DNA of 64,000 nt from Trichopria drosophilae (GCA_030407085.1 CM059585.1:111961501-112025500), one strand, 5' to 3'. Positions 23,462-34,895 are shown, counted from the stretch's first letter. The notes: a model not told the origin generated them from the sequence alone. A program made the numbers and translations.

Positions 23462-24069
23462 GGGTAAATGGTACAGTAGTCGGCCAGTTAAGGCTATGAT
23501 TTCAGTGAATTTGACTTTAAAGCGCAAATAAACAATAGGAAAAAATTTAACATTGGAAAATTTGTCTTACGGGTTGTCCAATATTAGTATGCATACTTTA
23601 TAATAACGAAAAAATAATTTTTAGGTATCAAAAAATTACATTTTAAAAAATTATCAAAATTGACAGTAGTCGGCCATCTGAAATAATGTATTTGGTAAAA
23701 TTAATTTCAAAAGTGCAATGAGTATTGTTTATTTTTTTGAACGAAAGAATATTGGTCTTGAGGGTTGTCTTTAAATAAAACCGGAGTAATATTCACCAAA
23801 AAGTATTTTTTACGTATTAGAAAACTGTGTTTTTGAAAATTATCGAAAACGACAGTAGTCGGCCAAGTGAAGCAGACAGTTGTCGGCCACTCTTCAGAAA
23901 CCTTTAAAAAAACAATATTTTGCTATTAATTGTGCTTAAACATACTTATTGATACGAGTTAAACCGAAACGTAAAGGAAAATAGCGGGTTTGTAAAAATT
24001 TTTAAATCCTAAATAGCTCACGTAAAGTGGCCGACTACTGTAGGGTGGCCGACTACTGTACCATTTACC
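23462..24069. mobile_element. TA-flanked MITE with internal GACAGTAGTCGGCCA repeats
   Basis: Terminal inverted repeats GGTAAATGGTACAGTAGTC and inverse, with TA on each side. The subterminal word ACAGTAGTCGGCCA recurs inside near 23665 and 23852, with a variant (ACAGTTGTCGGCCA) near 23876, and twice inverted near 24027-24060. Repeated subterminal words are likely transposase-binding sites. No ORF is present. Confidence 0.75.
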
Positions 24070-24179
24070 TATATTCAAATGTTTCGGTTTACCCCGTGTT
24101 CCGCTTTACCCCGTCCTCCCCTATATTTTCGAACGGTCAATTAATCAAATTATAATATATTTATACTTATTAAGGAATC

Positions 24180-24560
24180 CTCATATAAACACACTGGGTA
24201 ACGACATCCCGTTACCATTTAGTATGTTTATATATATTAATAAATTAAACATTCCTCCTCTGTGTAGTTTATTTCAAATTTCTTATTATACCAAACCATC
24301 ACGTAAAAGGCGGGGTTTTCGCGATCGCCTTTCTGACGAGTCCACGCGAAAAACTGGGACGAAACGTGTATTTACAATAGACATTAGTTATTTATTTTGT
24401 CACTAGAGGAAGACAGAATCCATTATTAGTTAAATCCCTAATTTTATATATAAGCAGTTCAGTAAATCGAAGATTCTGTAGCTGACAAAACTACAAACTC
24501 CGGTTCATGCAACTTTCCTTTCCCATATTCGGTTGCTCTCATCAGAGCCCTACTGTTTAC
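24180..24560 (+). mobile_element. Hammerhead-bearing retroelement end (Penelope-like or retrozyme-like)
   Basis: Contains a GTAACGACATCCCGTTAC hairpin near 24189, a hammerhead ribozyme at 24300-24368, then TTTACAATAGACATTAGTT and CACTAGAGGAAGACAGAATC. The same order of parts occurs on the minus strand around 34750-35005. In animals, hammerheads in this kind of setting are known from Penelope-like element terminal repeats and from retrozymes. No reverse transcriptase is seen here, so the assignment is inferred. Confidence 0.5.
24300..24368 (+). ncRNA. Hammerhead ribozyme 1
   Basis: All core parts are present in order. Stem III CACG (24300-24303) pairs with CGTG (24365-24368). The cleavage-site U-A is at 24304-24305. 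Stem I AAAGGCG (24306-24312) pairs perfectly with CGCCTTT (24326-24332). The catalytic CTGACGA is at 24333-24339. Stem II GTCC (24340-24343) pairs with GGAC (24357-24360). GAAA is at 24361-24364. Cleavage is expected after 24305. Stem III is only four base pairs, so activity may be weak as a monomer. Confidence 0.85.
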
Positions 24561-26526
24561 ATTAGTTTGTTTTTATTTTTATTTTGTCCACGAGACCGTA
24601 AATACCAACAATTAAATATTATTACATTTTCGAACGGTCAATTAATCAATTTACTTTGTTAAAATTTCTACGAGCTTTCTTACGAAGCCCATCTACATCC
24701 CCATTCCACCAGGCTGGTTATCGGAAAGGTTATCAGGCTATGATCCGAAAAACGGTAGAAATCTGACACCTTCCATTCCTTAACCCTAAGTTTTTCTGAA
24801 TCTGTGACTAACGTCGTCACATCCAGTACTTCCCCCTATGATAAGACTCAAATTATAGACACTTAAGCAAATTGTTCTTTATGCTAGAAGCTCCCCCACC
24901 CCGAACCCCCATTTTTATACTACGAAAAAATGTATACAACCATTTTTGAAGAGCATTTTGTGCTTTACATTTTTTTAAAATGTTATGGTTATGATTTAAT
25001 AGTGCAATTTATGTAAAAACTAAAATTTTTATTTATTATCACTCTGTGCATGATGCCCTTAAAAATAAGTTAACAGGATAATAGATATAAACATACTAAA
25101 TGGTTTGTCGTTCCAAATTGACCGACGAAACATGTGCAACATAACAAAATAGTTGTGTCCTGTAAAGTAAAAAGCCGAGTAAACAAATTACACACAGTCT
25201 GAAATAGTAGTTTTCGATACAAGTGAGTAAAAGTTTTTTCTACGAATGTGAGGGTTGTGGGCCGAGCTGAAAGCGAGGCCCGCATTCACAATAGTACAAA
25301 AAACATTTTCGCACATGCGTCGAACAATATTTTTTTATGCAAGTGTGGGTAAAGTGCACTTAAAAAATGTCAAAAATGCGTAAAGCCGCACTTTACGCAC
25401 TCTGTATAAAAAAAAATTTATTTTCCAAAATAAAAAGTCCATGGTAGAGAGCGTATTTAGCGATACATATATTTGAACGACATTATTTTAAATTTTGTAT
25501 TGAAACATATTACACATGCGCAGGGACATGCGAAAACTAATAGTGTGAACATTATTGTAAACCGGAACACACGTAATCAAGTCGTCAAGTCAAAAGGGAC
25601 AATAAATACATATACCAATGTGAAATATTGAATTTAAAATTAGTTATTATATACAGTCCACTACCCAACAACAAAAATCAGTTTTATCGTCAAAACAGAG
25701 CGCTTACTTAAACTGCTCTAACTTCTTACCTGACATCTGTCCCAAAATTTTCACTTCACGAGCTTTAGGCCCGTAAATCTAGCTTTCTTTTGAACCTAAT
25801 TTAAAAAATATAAAAAATACGATTTTTTCAGAAATTGCAATTTAAATGTTATTTTCGAAGAATCAATGTAAAATTTTTAAAATTTTGAAAAGTTCATAGG
25901 TTTATTAAAAAGACCACGAAAAAACCTTTCAAAATCACTGTTTTCAAATCCTTGTAAGTCTTTGATACAAAAAAAAGGTGTACGCCTTTCAAAACGGTGC
26001 TCTACGCACAGCGGAATTGAGGGTGGTATCACATGACGTAGAATGCGTCCGATATATAAATCGATGTATTAAAATATATATATATTAGCACTGAAGTAGA
26101 CATATGACATTTTTCTGACGGCAAATGGATGCACTTGCTTATTTCTATTATATACTCGGTGAGGTGCCCACAACCGGGCCGTGCCCATAACCGGCACATT
26201 ACCCCTACTCGGTAAATAGATAACTTAAATGAACAAGTATCTACTTCTTTTACATTTTAATTAATATTTTAATAAAATAAATAGATCTGAACCCTCAGAA
26301 AAGTATTATTAAAAATTAGAAGTGAAGGAGACTAATGAAAAATTATTTGCACACGCGAGAGGAAACCTTGCGCATAACTAGGCGTCTCGTCAGTGCAGTT
26401 TCCGTCCGTGTCTAAAATCATACATTACATACTTGTTAGGTACTTGTGGCTAAATGATGGCAGACTCGCACGATTACTGCGACTCGTGAGTAGTCGGCAA
26501 AACTGGACAAGAAAATGGTGCTGAAA
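24561..26526. other. AT-rich intergenic and repeat-derived stretch
   Basis: Begins with the related empty site for the pogo-like element (about 24566-24650). About 25206-25400 (AAAAGTTTTTTCTACGAATG start) recurs at about 43873-44060. GCCCACAACCGG and GCCCATAACCGGC near 26165-26205 resemble another repeat end. No gene is supported. Confidence 0.5.
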
Positions 26527-29032
26527 ATCAAATTTTAGACTTCGTGCGTTAAAACCATGTTTTTCAAATTTGCGCATAATAATTATCCCTTTTACGATCT
26601 CTTTTGTGACAATGATCAATAAGGACAAAATACTTATTGCAGCGAAGGTCCCGTTACTTACCGTAGTAACTCAGTCTTACAGGATTCAAATTAGAGGGGT
26701 GTTACTGGTGTATAATACGAGTCAACCATTAGCAATTTATATACAATCATGCCATATAGATTTGAAACGGTTTCTTATGTACTAAAGAATTGGAAGATGG
26801 ACTTTTAAGCGTATAATTAATAAATCTATTCATGGAATCACAGGCATCATGACCTGAATATGATGATTTTATCTTTTAGATCGATTTATTTTTTGCTCTA
26901 AACTATTATCTGGTCACAAAATATGCCCATGTTTGTTTTATGATTCACCCAACATTATTCACTAGATAAAGAAAGTTGAAAATAATAAGATCATAGTTAA
27001 TATATTATAATACAGTTTATTCATTAAATACCAATTACAGTTTTGCTTATAATAAAATATTATTACCTCTAATCATAAATGAACAAACGAATTGCACATA
27101 TCACATTATACATTCTATTATATTTTTTCTACGAAAATCCATTATTCTACCAACTTATCTAGAACATATGACGGACAGAAGATATCTGGACGGAATGTAG
27201 CTCTGGTTCGGATTTGGAAAACCGTGACCTTACCGGGTGATAAATAGGAAGGTCGTGAATTATTTCCAACGACGTCCAGGAGTTCATACTGAACGAAGAT
27301 CCACTCCAAGATTGATTTCGACGTCTCGGGGCCAAGACAAAATCAGCATAAAGATCTTCGTCTAGCTCTCTTATGACTGATAGGCGTGAATGGTGTAGTT
27401 TTCGATATTCTGGAACGCCGTATTCCTTTGGCGAATACCAAATATTCTCGTCCTCCGACCGAATATCTTCTAGCGAAATCGAATAACAATGTCGTAAAAG
27501 AGCAAGTCCTGGAAAGTCATTATCGTCGGAATATTCCTCTTCCAGCTGCGTTTCCTCTTCCATCGGCGTTAAATCTTCCATCGGCGCTACCTCTTCCATC
27601 GTCGAGGCAAGAGGAATTTCAAGTTTGGATTTCTTCTTACTGAAGTATCTCTTGATGTTATTAAACATTGTCCCCTTTTTTTGATAACTTACTGTGGCTT
27701 CTTCGTTAGTTTGGTCAGAACTATCAGGTAAATTCTTCCGCTGACAGCATCCTCGCTCCTTCCGCATCCAAGTAAACATCCTGAATGTATTTATAAATAC
27801 TCTTGGCGTCAAATTACCTTATTCTCACAATCACAATCCACACTAATCCTGATGATGGTCCAAAAGTAGTTGCGATGTTAATGGGCTCTTGAATATATAA
27901 TCCAGTTGTACTAAATAACAACACTTATCTGTACGTTATATGTGTAATATTCACAAAGGAAGACTGTACTAGAGGAGAATAAGCAGCGTCCGTATACTTC
28001 AAGCGAAGGAGTAGATGTGAATGTGGCGTGGTGAAACTCAATGTGCTGCATTGACGAAATCTGAAGGTAGTAGGAATGGAGTGCGGAGTAGGGGTCAGTA
28101 AAGGCGGAGCTTCGGCCAGTCCACTTTTAGTGTTCAATGCACTTGTGGACCAACCAGATAAACTACCTGCTACACAAAAGCAAGCAATGGATAAAAGACC
28201 CTCGTTTAGGCATGTCTTCGCTTGTTTAATCCCACTTTTACATATACAGCAACTCATATATTTCTAGAGATATAAGACATTTTTAAGAACAAATTACCAT
28301 ATTTAATATATAGTATTATTTCAATACGCATTTACAAGAATAGTAGTATCAAGTTTACAATGCAATTTTTTGATAAGATATTTTCAAGCAAACATTTCAT
28401 ATTTTTAATTTTGAACATTTACATTATTTCGGATAATACAGCTTTACCAAATAAAAATATGTATTTTCGGCTAGTCGAATCCTTTTCTATTATTTGGCAT
28501 TATAGAGATACCAATTAAAGCAAGGCGTTTTAAACAAAATTAAAAAAAGATTTCTTAAAGAAGCGTTTAATTCTCCTGAAAATTTAGGGCATTCTACGTG
28601 AAATGCCCCAGCTAAAAAATAATTTAAAACTTCATTTACTGCATTTACGCATGTTAGGAAGAAAATTCAATCATTTTTTTACAGATTTAAAGAAGGAGGA
28701 GGTTCTATAGTCCAGTTCATATATTTTTTTATGTACGTTCAACCACAACTGCGGCTGATGTATTGAGTTTGAAAAATGGATTTTTTAATAACTACCTCCA
28801 GCATCCTACAATCATTATACATATCAGTTTACTGGCCAATGTCAAGTACATGCATCTTGATAAAATTTTGCTATAATATACCGTATCGATTAAAGAATTA
28901 TGTACATAAATTTTAATATTAAAGTAAAAATATTACTAAAACTTAAGTTTTTATTATTTTGACAGATAAGTCGCTTGAAAAAAAAAGAATAAAAGCTATC
29001 TATTCTTCTGAACAATTATACCACACCGGCTT
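26527..29032 (-). repeat. Segment duplication carrying family copy 2
   Basis: Homologous to the interior of 1-3510 and, over a longer 3' part, to 56113-58045. Downstream of the gene the match to copy 3 runs to about 26845, resumes at 26527-26590, and is interrupted by about 250 bases. Upstream it ends at ACCACACCGGC (29032), the same point where copy 1 diverges (2427). There are no long inverted arms here. Confidence 0.8.
27159..27812 (-). CDS. Unrecognised 217-aa protein, family copy 2
   Basis: Paralogue of the ORFs at 524-1171 and 56952-57590. It differs at the start (MTPRVFINTFRMFTWMRKE), where a 5' segment is missing, so the common MFTWMRKE methionine is the better start. The acidic repeat has diverged (APMED, TPMEEE, TQLEEE units). 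The C-terminal half is nearly unchanged: HCYSISLEDIRSEDENIWYS, YGVPEYRKLHHSRLSVIREL, IIHDLPIYHPVRSRFSKSEP, and it ends ...ISSVRHMF. All of it is hydrophilic, with many Ser, Arg and Glu. The function is unknown. Intact frame despite clear nucleotide divergence from the other copies suggests selection. Confidence 0.6.
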   Translation of the reverse strand: MTPRVFINTFRMFTWMRKERGCCQRKNLPDSSDQTNEEATVSYQKKGTMFNNIKRYFSKKKSKLEIPLASTMEEVAPMEDLTPMEEETQLEEEYSDDNDFPGLALLRHCYSISLEDIRSEDENIWYSPKEYGVPEYRKLHHSRLSVIRELDEDLYADFVLAPRRRNQSWSGSSFSMNSWTSLEIIHDLPIYHPVRSRFSKSEPELHSVQISSVRHMF

Positions 29033-29569
29033 CGACATGAAGTACGCGCGTTTCGCATTTTCTAGGTGAACATGTGGCAAGATAATTTGCATAAATATAA
29101 ATTTAAAAAACCATTTTACTATTGAAGCCCATGGTTTTTGTACTTTATTTAGCCCTGACGCTGAGTGTGATTTCGGTGTGACCTGGAAAGTAAAACAAGA
29201 TGTACATGGATTCTTATAGATTTTGACCTCCTGTATCAGAATCTGTTCATTAGATTTTGTTAAAAATGGTAGACTAATTATTATTCAAAATTTAGCTGCT
29301 TCTATCGATATATCTCGAAAGCGGTATGTAGTGCGAAAACAATTTAAAACAAAAGATGTTTGTTTCATTAATTAGAACAAAAAAGGTTTTTTATCACCTT
29401 TCTCGTATTGTTGGTATTACTCGAGATTATCAGCCATTTATTGATTAGCGTATTAAAAAATGCCCGGTGACTCTGCGCCGCTACATTTTGAGGTCGTACT
29501 TTTAATGATCCTTAGAGAAAAAAAAATAACAATGAGCATGCTTCATTTTCGAAGTGGGCAATTGCTCAA

Positions 29570-30870
29570 TAACCAAATTGCAAATTTATGTTTTTGAAGT
29601 GGCTGAGTACAAATATGTGGTCAGATTTTCAAAATTAAAAATGGCGGATGACATTTTAAGAATATTAACGAATTTTCTTAAAAATGGTGAATAAAAGGTT
29701 TTTGGGATCGCTGAGCACAAATATGGGTTCAGATTTTCAAAATTGGGAATGATGGATCCAATAATATGGCGGATGATCTTTTAAAAATATTAACGGATTT
29801 TATAAAAAAAATGGTCACTAAAGGGTTTATTGGAGTTGCTTATGAAAGGTTTCTGCCGTAAAAAAAATGGACGTTGTCCGGCTCTTACCACCAGGAGGTA
29901 AACATATTGTCAAAGGTTATCTTCTTTTTTTTTATTATTATTATTATGTATAATTTGTTGTATTTTTTATATTTTGTACAATTTTGTTATATTTTTCGTC
30001 TTTTTTTTTCCATATTTTCCAAAAGCATCTAATTTTTAGAAACGAATCATGAGGTGAACCTGGCCATTATATCTGGTATATAACAAAAGAAATCCAGAAT
30101 GAGTGCGATAATTCTTTAATTGTTGAGAAGGGAATAAGAATAATCCTTTAACCATTTGTAGTATGACTCACACAATGTTATAACTTATCCATATCTATCT
30201 TTTGCATTTTTACTACGGTAAGTACCGTAAAAAATGTATGTTGTACAAAAAAAGTAAATTCAGGTAAACTAGTGCAGACGACTTCGCATATGTGTATTTC
30301 TAAAAATTATTTGGGTCAGTCTTCAGTTGGCATCCAAAATCACAAAAAGGTAACGGCAAACGTTAGACGATATTACGCTGAGGAGAAATGTGAAATCAGA
30401 ACAATGATATTTTGTAACGCATGTTCAAAATAATCTGGAAAAAGTGTTTTGATGTCAACCACACTCGTTAGAAGTATAATTATTTGATTATATGTGTCGT
30501 TCCGATTCGACGTTCCAAAAATATAAACAGATTAAAATAGAGAAAAAAATATACAAAATAAAATAACACAACAAAATTTAGAAAAAAAAGTTATAAAAAC
30601 AAAAAAAAAAAATAAAAAAATGACTCTTTAGATACGTTTACCTCCTCTTGGTAAGAGTCGGTCAACGTCCACTATTTTGACAGCAAAAAACGTTCATATC
30701 TGCAACCAGCGACCCCAAAAATCATTATTGACCATTTTTAAGAAAATCCGTTAATATATGTAAAATGTCATCCGCTATATTGGATCCGCCATATTGGATC
30801 CGCCCTTTTGAATTTTGAAAATCTGACCTCATATTTGTAAGCAGCAACTCCAAAAACATAAATTTGCAGG
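29570..30870. mobile_element. Foldback element with ATGGCGGA modules
   Basis: About 29570-29990 is inversely repeated at about 30540-30870, around a centre near 30220. Modules of TCAGATTTTCAAAATT and ATGGCGGATGA occur in both arms, relating it to 12860-16150. The arms differ in length because of small deletions. No coding sequence was found. Confidence 0.6.
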
Positions 30871-30879
30871 GTTTGAAGT

Positions 30880-31066
30880 TGAAGGGTTTCCATTTGAAAA
30901 AATAAACTTGATCTTGGAATAATCTTCAAGGTCAAAGTCAATGGTACCGTTAAATAGCCAGGGAAAAATCCTTCAACTTTTGTCTGAAACATTTTCCTCG
31001 AAAATGCACTCCCGCTGAGATATTTAGGAGTTTCCATAGTTTTGGATCACCCTGTATATACTTTTA
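30880..31066. mobile_element. Half of a CAGGGTGATCC-ended MITE
   Basis: Ends TTTTGGATCACCCTG followed by TATATA. It matches one arm of the foldback at 41374-41981 and the partial copy at 52195-52296 (CCTTCAACTTTTGTCTGAAA, CCGCTGAGATATTTA). Only one arm is present here. Confidence 0.6.
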
Positions 31067-31290
31067 TATGCTGTAATATACAATTAACATGTATGAATTT
31101 GATATAAAAGAATTCTTTTTTACTACTTCTTGTATACTATAAGTATAATTTCATGCGGACATTCGAGAAGTCATAAAGTAATCTTTTTTCAAAATTGTTG
31201 CTTATTGGGATGGAATTGAACGAAAATTACATGATTGGATTTTATCAGACAGTTATTAAGGACCTTTCTTTATCGGTTTTATTCCTCAGA
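31067..31290 (+). repeat. ~225-bp repeat also at 53500-53730
   Basis: TATACTTTTATATGCTGTAA through GGACCTTTCTTTATC is closely repeated at 53500-53730. At both places a CAGGGTGATCC-type MITE arm lies before it and a minus-strand CTAGTGTTGG repeat lies after it, so both may be parts of one larger element. Confidence 0.75.
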
Positions 31291-32084
31291 TTTATTGTCT
31301 TTTTATTAAAATAAGGGTAATTTGATTCTTATTTCACCTTGGTAAACTAAAAAAGATTAACATATAAAAAGAAGAAATTTTTAAGGAATAAAACAGATTC
31401 CACATCTTATTCAGCAATTTTAAATCAAGATTCATTAATATCCTTTTTTGAATAATTTATTCATATTTTCTTTCCGATACTGTACCTGCTGTACATATTA
31501 CTTCGACCCAGACCGTAGGTCTGGACGAAGGATTGATTTTGGTCACTTCGGGCATAAAAATTACCCTACAGTTTTTCATCAAATGTCGACGTTTCAGACC
31601 CTAAGGAGCCAAATTCAACAATAAAGAAAATTTGTGTCCGTGATCTTGTACGTACGTAAGTCCGTGCGTCCGTACGTCCCGTTTTTTTTTGTCGCGCTAT
31701 AACTAGCGTACGGATAAGCGTAATGATATAAACTTTTTTTTTAATACGTGTCTCGGCATAACTTAGATCTGATTAGATATTGGCGCAGATGCATCCGTCC
31801 ATTACTAAAAAACATTAGCCCCAATTATGTTGTTTCTTAGATTTTTGCAGTTATTTTGTAAAAATACAAATTTTATTAAAAAATGTTTCAAACAAAAAAG
31901 ATAGAGCATTAAATTCTCTACAAAAAAAGTTGTATGCATTTTCTTTCTAAAGTCAACAATAATGCCATAAAAACTCGTTTAAAATGCTTATGACTATTGT
32001 CTGAAAAAGTATTGAATTTGGTCACCTTGGCAAAAAATTACCCTATAGTTTTTCATCAAATTTCGACGTTTCGATCCCCTACCC
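31291..32084. other. AT-rich repeat-derived stretch
   Basis: Contains TACTTCGACCCAGACC near 31500 and two copies of a module (ATTACCCTATAGTTTTTCATC type) near 31560 and 32040. A short palindromic run TACGTACGTAAGTCCGTGCG lies near 31650. No gene is supported. Confidence 0.45.
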
Positions 32085-32700
32085 CACCAGAGGCAGTCTT
32101 CGCCAGCCCTTCGGGCGCGGTGATCACCTGCAGGCGCATAAGTTCTTTTACGCCCTTGATACGAAAATAATTATTTCGATAAATCTAAAAGATGTCTTAT
32201 AGATATCTAAAAGATATCCGTCAGATATCTTTTCGACACTTTCAAGATATCTTTGACGAATTATATGTATATATATATATATATTGTATAATATCAGATC
32301 ATAATAATACAGACAGTAATTAGTAAAACACAGTAAACGTATAATTTGCATCGAACAGCCTATTACAAGTCAAGTGCATGAAGTAAGTGTTTTGCAACTT
32401 TTATTTATTGATGGCCTGTCGTCGGGGTCGAAGTTTTGAAAATGCTCATTTTCAATGTTACGTCGATTCAGGCCATAGATCATAGTTGTAAATCATTTTC
32501 AATTTTCATATACATAAGAAACACTATATTGTTGTAACATATCTATCGAAGCCACTTGGACCTAAATATTATTGGACCCCCAAATATCGATATAATTTTA
32601 TAATATAATTAAAAGCTGATAGTAAACGAATATTAAGGAATAGCCGACTCTCCACTGGGTCGAAGTTTCTGAGCGAGCGAGGCACAACGTCAACACTAAT
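32085..32700 (-). repeat. Dispersed ~0.6-kb repeat, copy C
   Basis: Most complete minus-strand copy of the 8930-9510 family. It includes the GC-rich tail (GCCAGCCCTTCGGGCGCGG) and an extra ~45-base insertion near 32460-32505. Confidence 0.8.
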
Positions 32701-33829
32701 TTTTATTTAAAATAATGTAGGATGATTGCAGCACATCAATGTAGCAAAGTATAAAAGCCCGAATGACCTCAATGAAGCCCACTGTAAGATTTGTAATCAG
32801 TCATTAAGGAGTGATCTCACCGATCTCCAAAAACGATTTATGGACACTCATTATTTTTATTAAATTTGTTATTTTTAGTAATATGTATATTCATATTTTC
32901 CTTAATATGCTACGATTTGCTGTCAAATATCATATATATGTACGTATAAAATATAAGTGGTCAATTTGAAGAAATTTAGTTTAAAATAAAGTAAATAATT
33001 TATGAACTAACGTCATTATAAGTTCCTAAAATATGCTATGCTATTCGTGAAATTTAATACATATATTATATGCGTATGTACACCCAAACGTACGTTTTAT
33101 TTCATATGGCCGATAAATGAGTAAATTTCTTACGTCTGATGTTTACGACTTCGCGAATCGATGCGCTTGGGTGTATGTCCAATTTTGATTAGGAAAAATA
33201 ATGGAGTTCCCCGAAAGAATTAATGGCATTCGATGTAATTTCTAAAACCGTATTCTTGTACATAATTTGAATATTTGAATAGCTGACGATGTTCATCAGA
33301 GAGATGCCTCCTGTTAAACGTATGTATATAGGATTATGTACGTACAATTTTAAGTAAATGCAGAACTGGGATGATTTTGTTCGTTGCGTTCTAAAAGTTA
33401 ACATTCATGAATAACTTACAGCTTTTCCACTACCGAGAATAAAGCCCGGAGCACAATGAAGCAACGAACGCGAACTCGAACTCGATATCGTTGTCCGCAT
33501 TCATCCTGTGACAAGGTAGACAAGGACCACTAGGACGAGTACATCCTTCGGGTTCGAGTTTTGATTGTGCCTAGGCCTTAACCCAATCAGAACCGAGAAT
33601 AGCGATATGATCAAACTTCCGACATTAAAAAAGTTCTCGATTGTAGTAAATTTCAATATTTATAAACATTCAAAGTCTATAAGAAATTGGGCCTACGCGA
33701 TTGGTTTTAATTTTTGGCGAGTTTTGGTGACTTCAATATTCTGAGGTTGGCGAGATTTTTGGCGATTTGGAATACCTCTGGTGGCAACATGAGGTCTGAA
33801 AAATCTGGCAACCCTGATCATACCGGGCC
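32701..33829. other. No gene recognised
   Basis: AT-rich sequence without a supported ORF or a clear repeat boundary. Confidence 0.5.
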
Positions 33830-34285
33830 CTGACACGAGGTGGCCTGGAGAGTCTTTGTCGTCAATCAAAGGGCGACCGACGAAAATTCCGTCAGGGATC
33901 GCACATCAATCAACATATTGATTCTGTCACGGACAGCCCATCAGTGACGTCAGATAGTTCAATTCTGTTCCGGGCGTACAAGTACGACACGCGTTCACGC
34001 CTCGATTACCGTAGTGCCATTGGACTAAGGACCTAAAAGTGCCACAAAGGGAAGGATGTAGTACCGTCAGCAATACCCCAGGATTCCAAAGCCACCCTAC
34101 GGACACCAGCAACCTCCACTTGGTGCAGTTCTCTTTTGGCGTCTCAGCACCCGACTCCACTCGCGTGAGTGCCATTGAATTTTGCCCCCCCCCCCCCTTT
34201 CCGTCATTCGGTTTTACGAATAACTATCGTGATTTAACTTTTCCTGTCATTTTTTTTTAAGAAGCTGTACCGTCGGGACATTTGG
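33830..34285 (+). other. GC-rich block with intron-like signals and poly(C)
   Basis: The base composition changes abruptly near ACCGGGCCCTGACACGAGG. A possible short intron runs from CTCGC|GTGAGT (34165) to a TTTTTTTTTAAG acceptor near 34260. It contains a run of about 14 C bases at 34184-34197. No protein family is recognised in either strand. It could be another LTR-like leader, by analogy with 6157-7468. Confidence 0.3.
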
Positions 34286-34815
34286 ACCTTCGCCCAGGGG
34301 AAGTAGTCTAGGAGCAGGGACCGTTCTAAACAAAAAAGGGCTCTAGTAACTTTTGCGTACGATGGCTCATTCTCGAGATAAATATTCCCGAAATAAAAAA
34401 AATGCGATTTTTGCAGTATTCAGCACACTGCCACATCGACACATGTAATTTTTTTTATCTACCTACAGGCTTAAACTCTTCTTCTGACCTTATATTTCAA
34501 AATTAATACTTCGATGCGAAAGCATCTAATAAATTTTTCGACCGCTTGAAAATATAAATTTAATATTTGAATAATCTTGGTATATGTCGGTCAACTTACT
34601 AAGCAAAAATAAATTAAATTGCTTTTAGGGGTCTACTCGGTTTTCGATGGAAAACACATTTGACATATTAAATGTAAGAAGCCGGGATTTGTGTAATTAT
34701 CGCCGACAAAATCTCTGTTTAAAACGGGCTGTATAAGTATCTATAAAAATAATTAATATCAATGGATTTTGTTTCCCTCTAGCGATAATCAAATGAACTA
34801 ATGTCTATTGTAAAT

Positions 34816-34895
34816 ATTTTGCGTTTCGTCCCGAGATCTCGTGATGGACTCTTCAGTAAGGCTAACACGAGAATCTCTAGCCTTAGACGCAAAAA
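34816..34895 (-). ncRNA. Hammerhead ribozyme 2
   Basis: On the minus strand all core elements are in order. Stem III TTTTGCG (34888-34894) pairs with CGCAAAA (about 34817-34823). The cleavage site is the classic GTC (cut between 34886 and 34885). Stem I TAAGGCTA pairs perfectly with TAGCCTTA (34878-34885 and 34857-34864). The catalytic CTGAAGA is followed by stem II GTCC/GGAC and then GAAA (34824-34827). Stem III is at least seven base pairs, longer than in ribozyme 1. Loops differ almost completely from ribozyme 1 while stems and core are kept. Confidence 0.88.

Larger units (their letters stand above)
17418..24121. mobile_element. Pogo-like composite element with TA duplication
   Basis: Ends GGAGAGGACGGGGTAAAGCG and its inverse, flanked by TA at 17416-17417 and 24122-24123. 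The same flanks (AGACCGTAAAT, CCAACAATTAAAT, then TTTTCGAACGGTCAATTAAT) are found joined, without the element, at about 24590-24650, giving a related empty site. A transposase start resembling pogo/Tigger proteins is read near 18147 on the minus strand. The rest has been replaced by nested insertions, so the element is non-autonomous now. Confidence 0.75.

Noticed and set aside
26380..26410. Inverse CTGACGA word beside TTTCCGTCC
   Set aside because: Spacing and stems do not fit a hammerhead.
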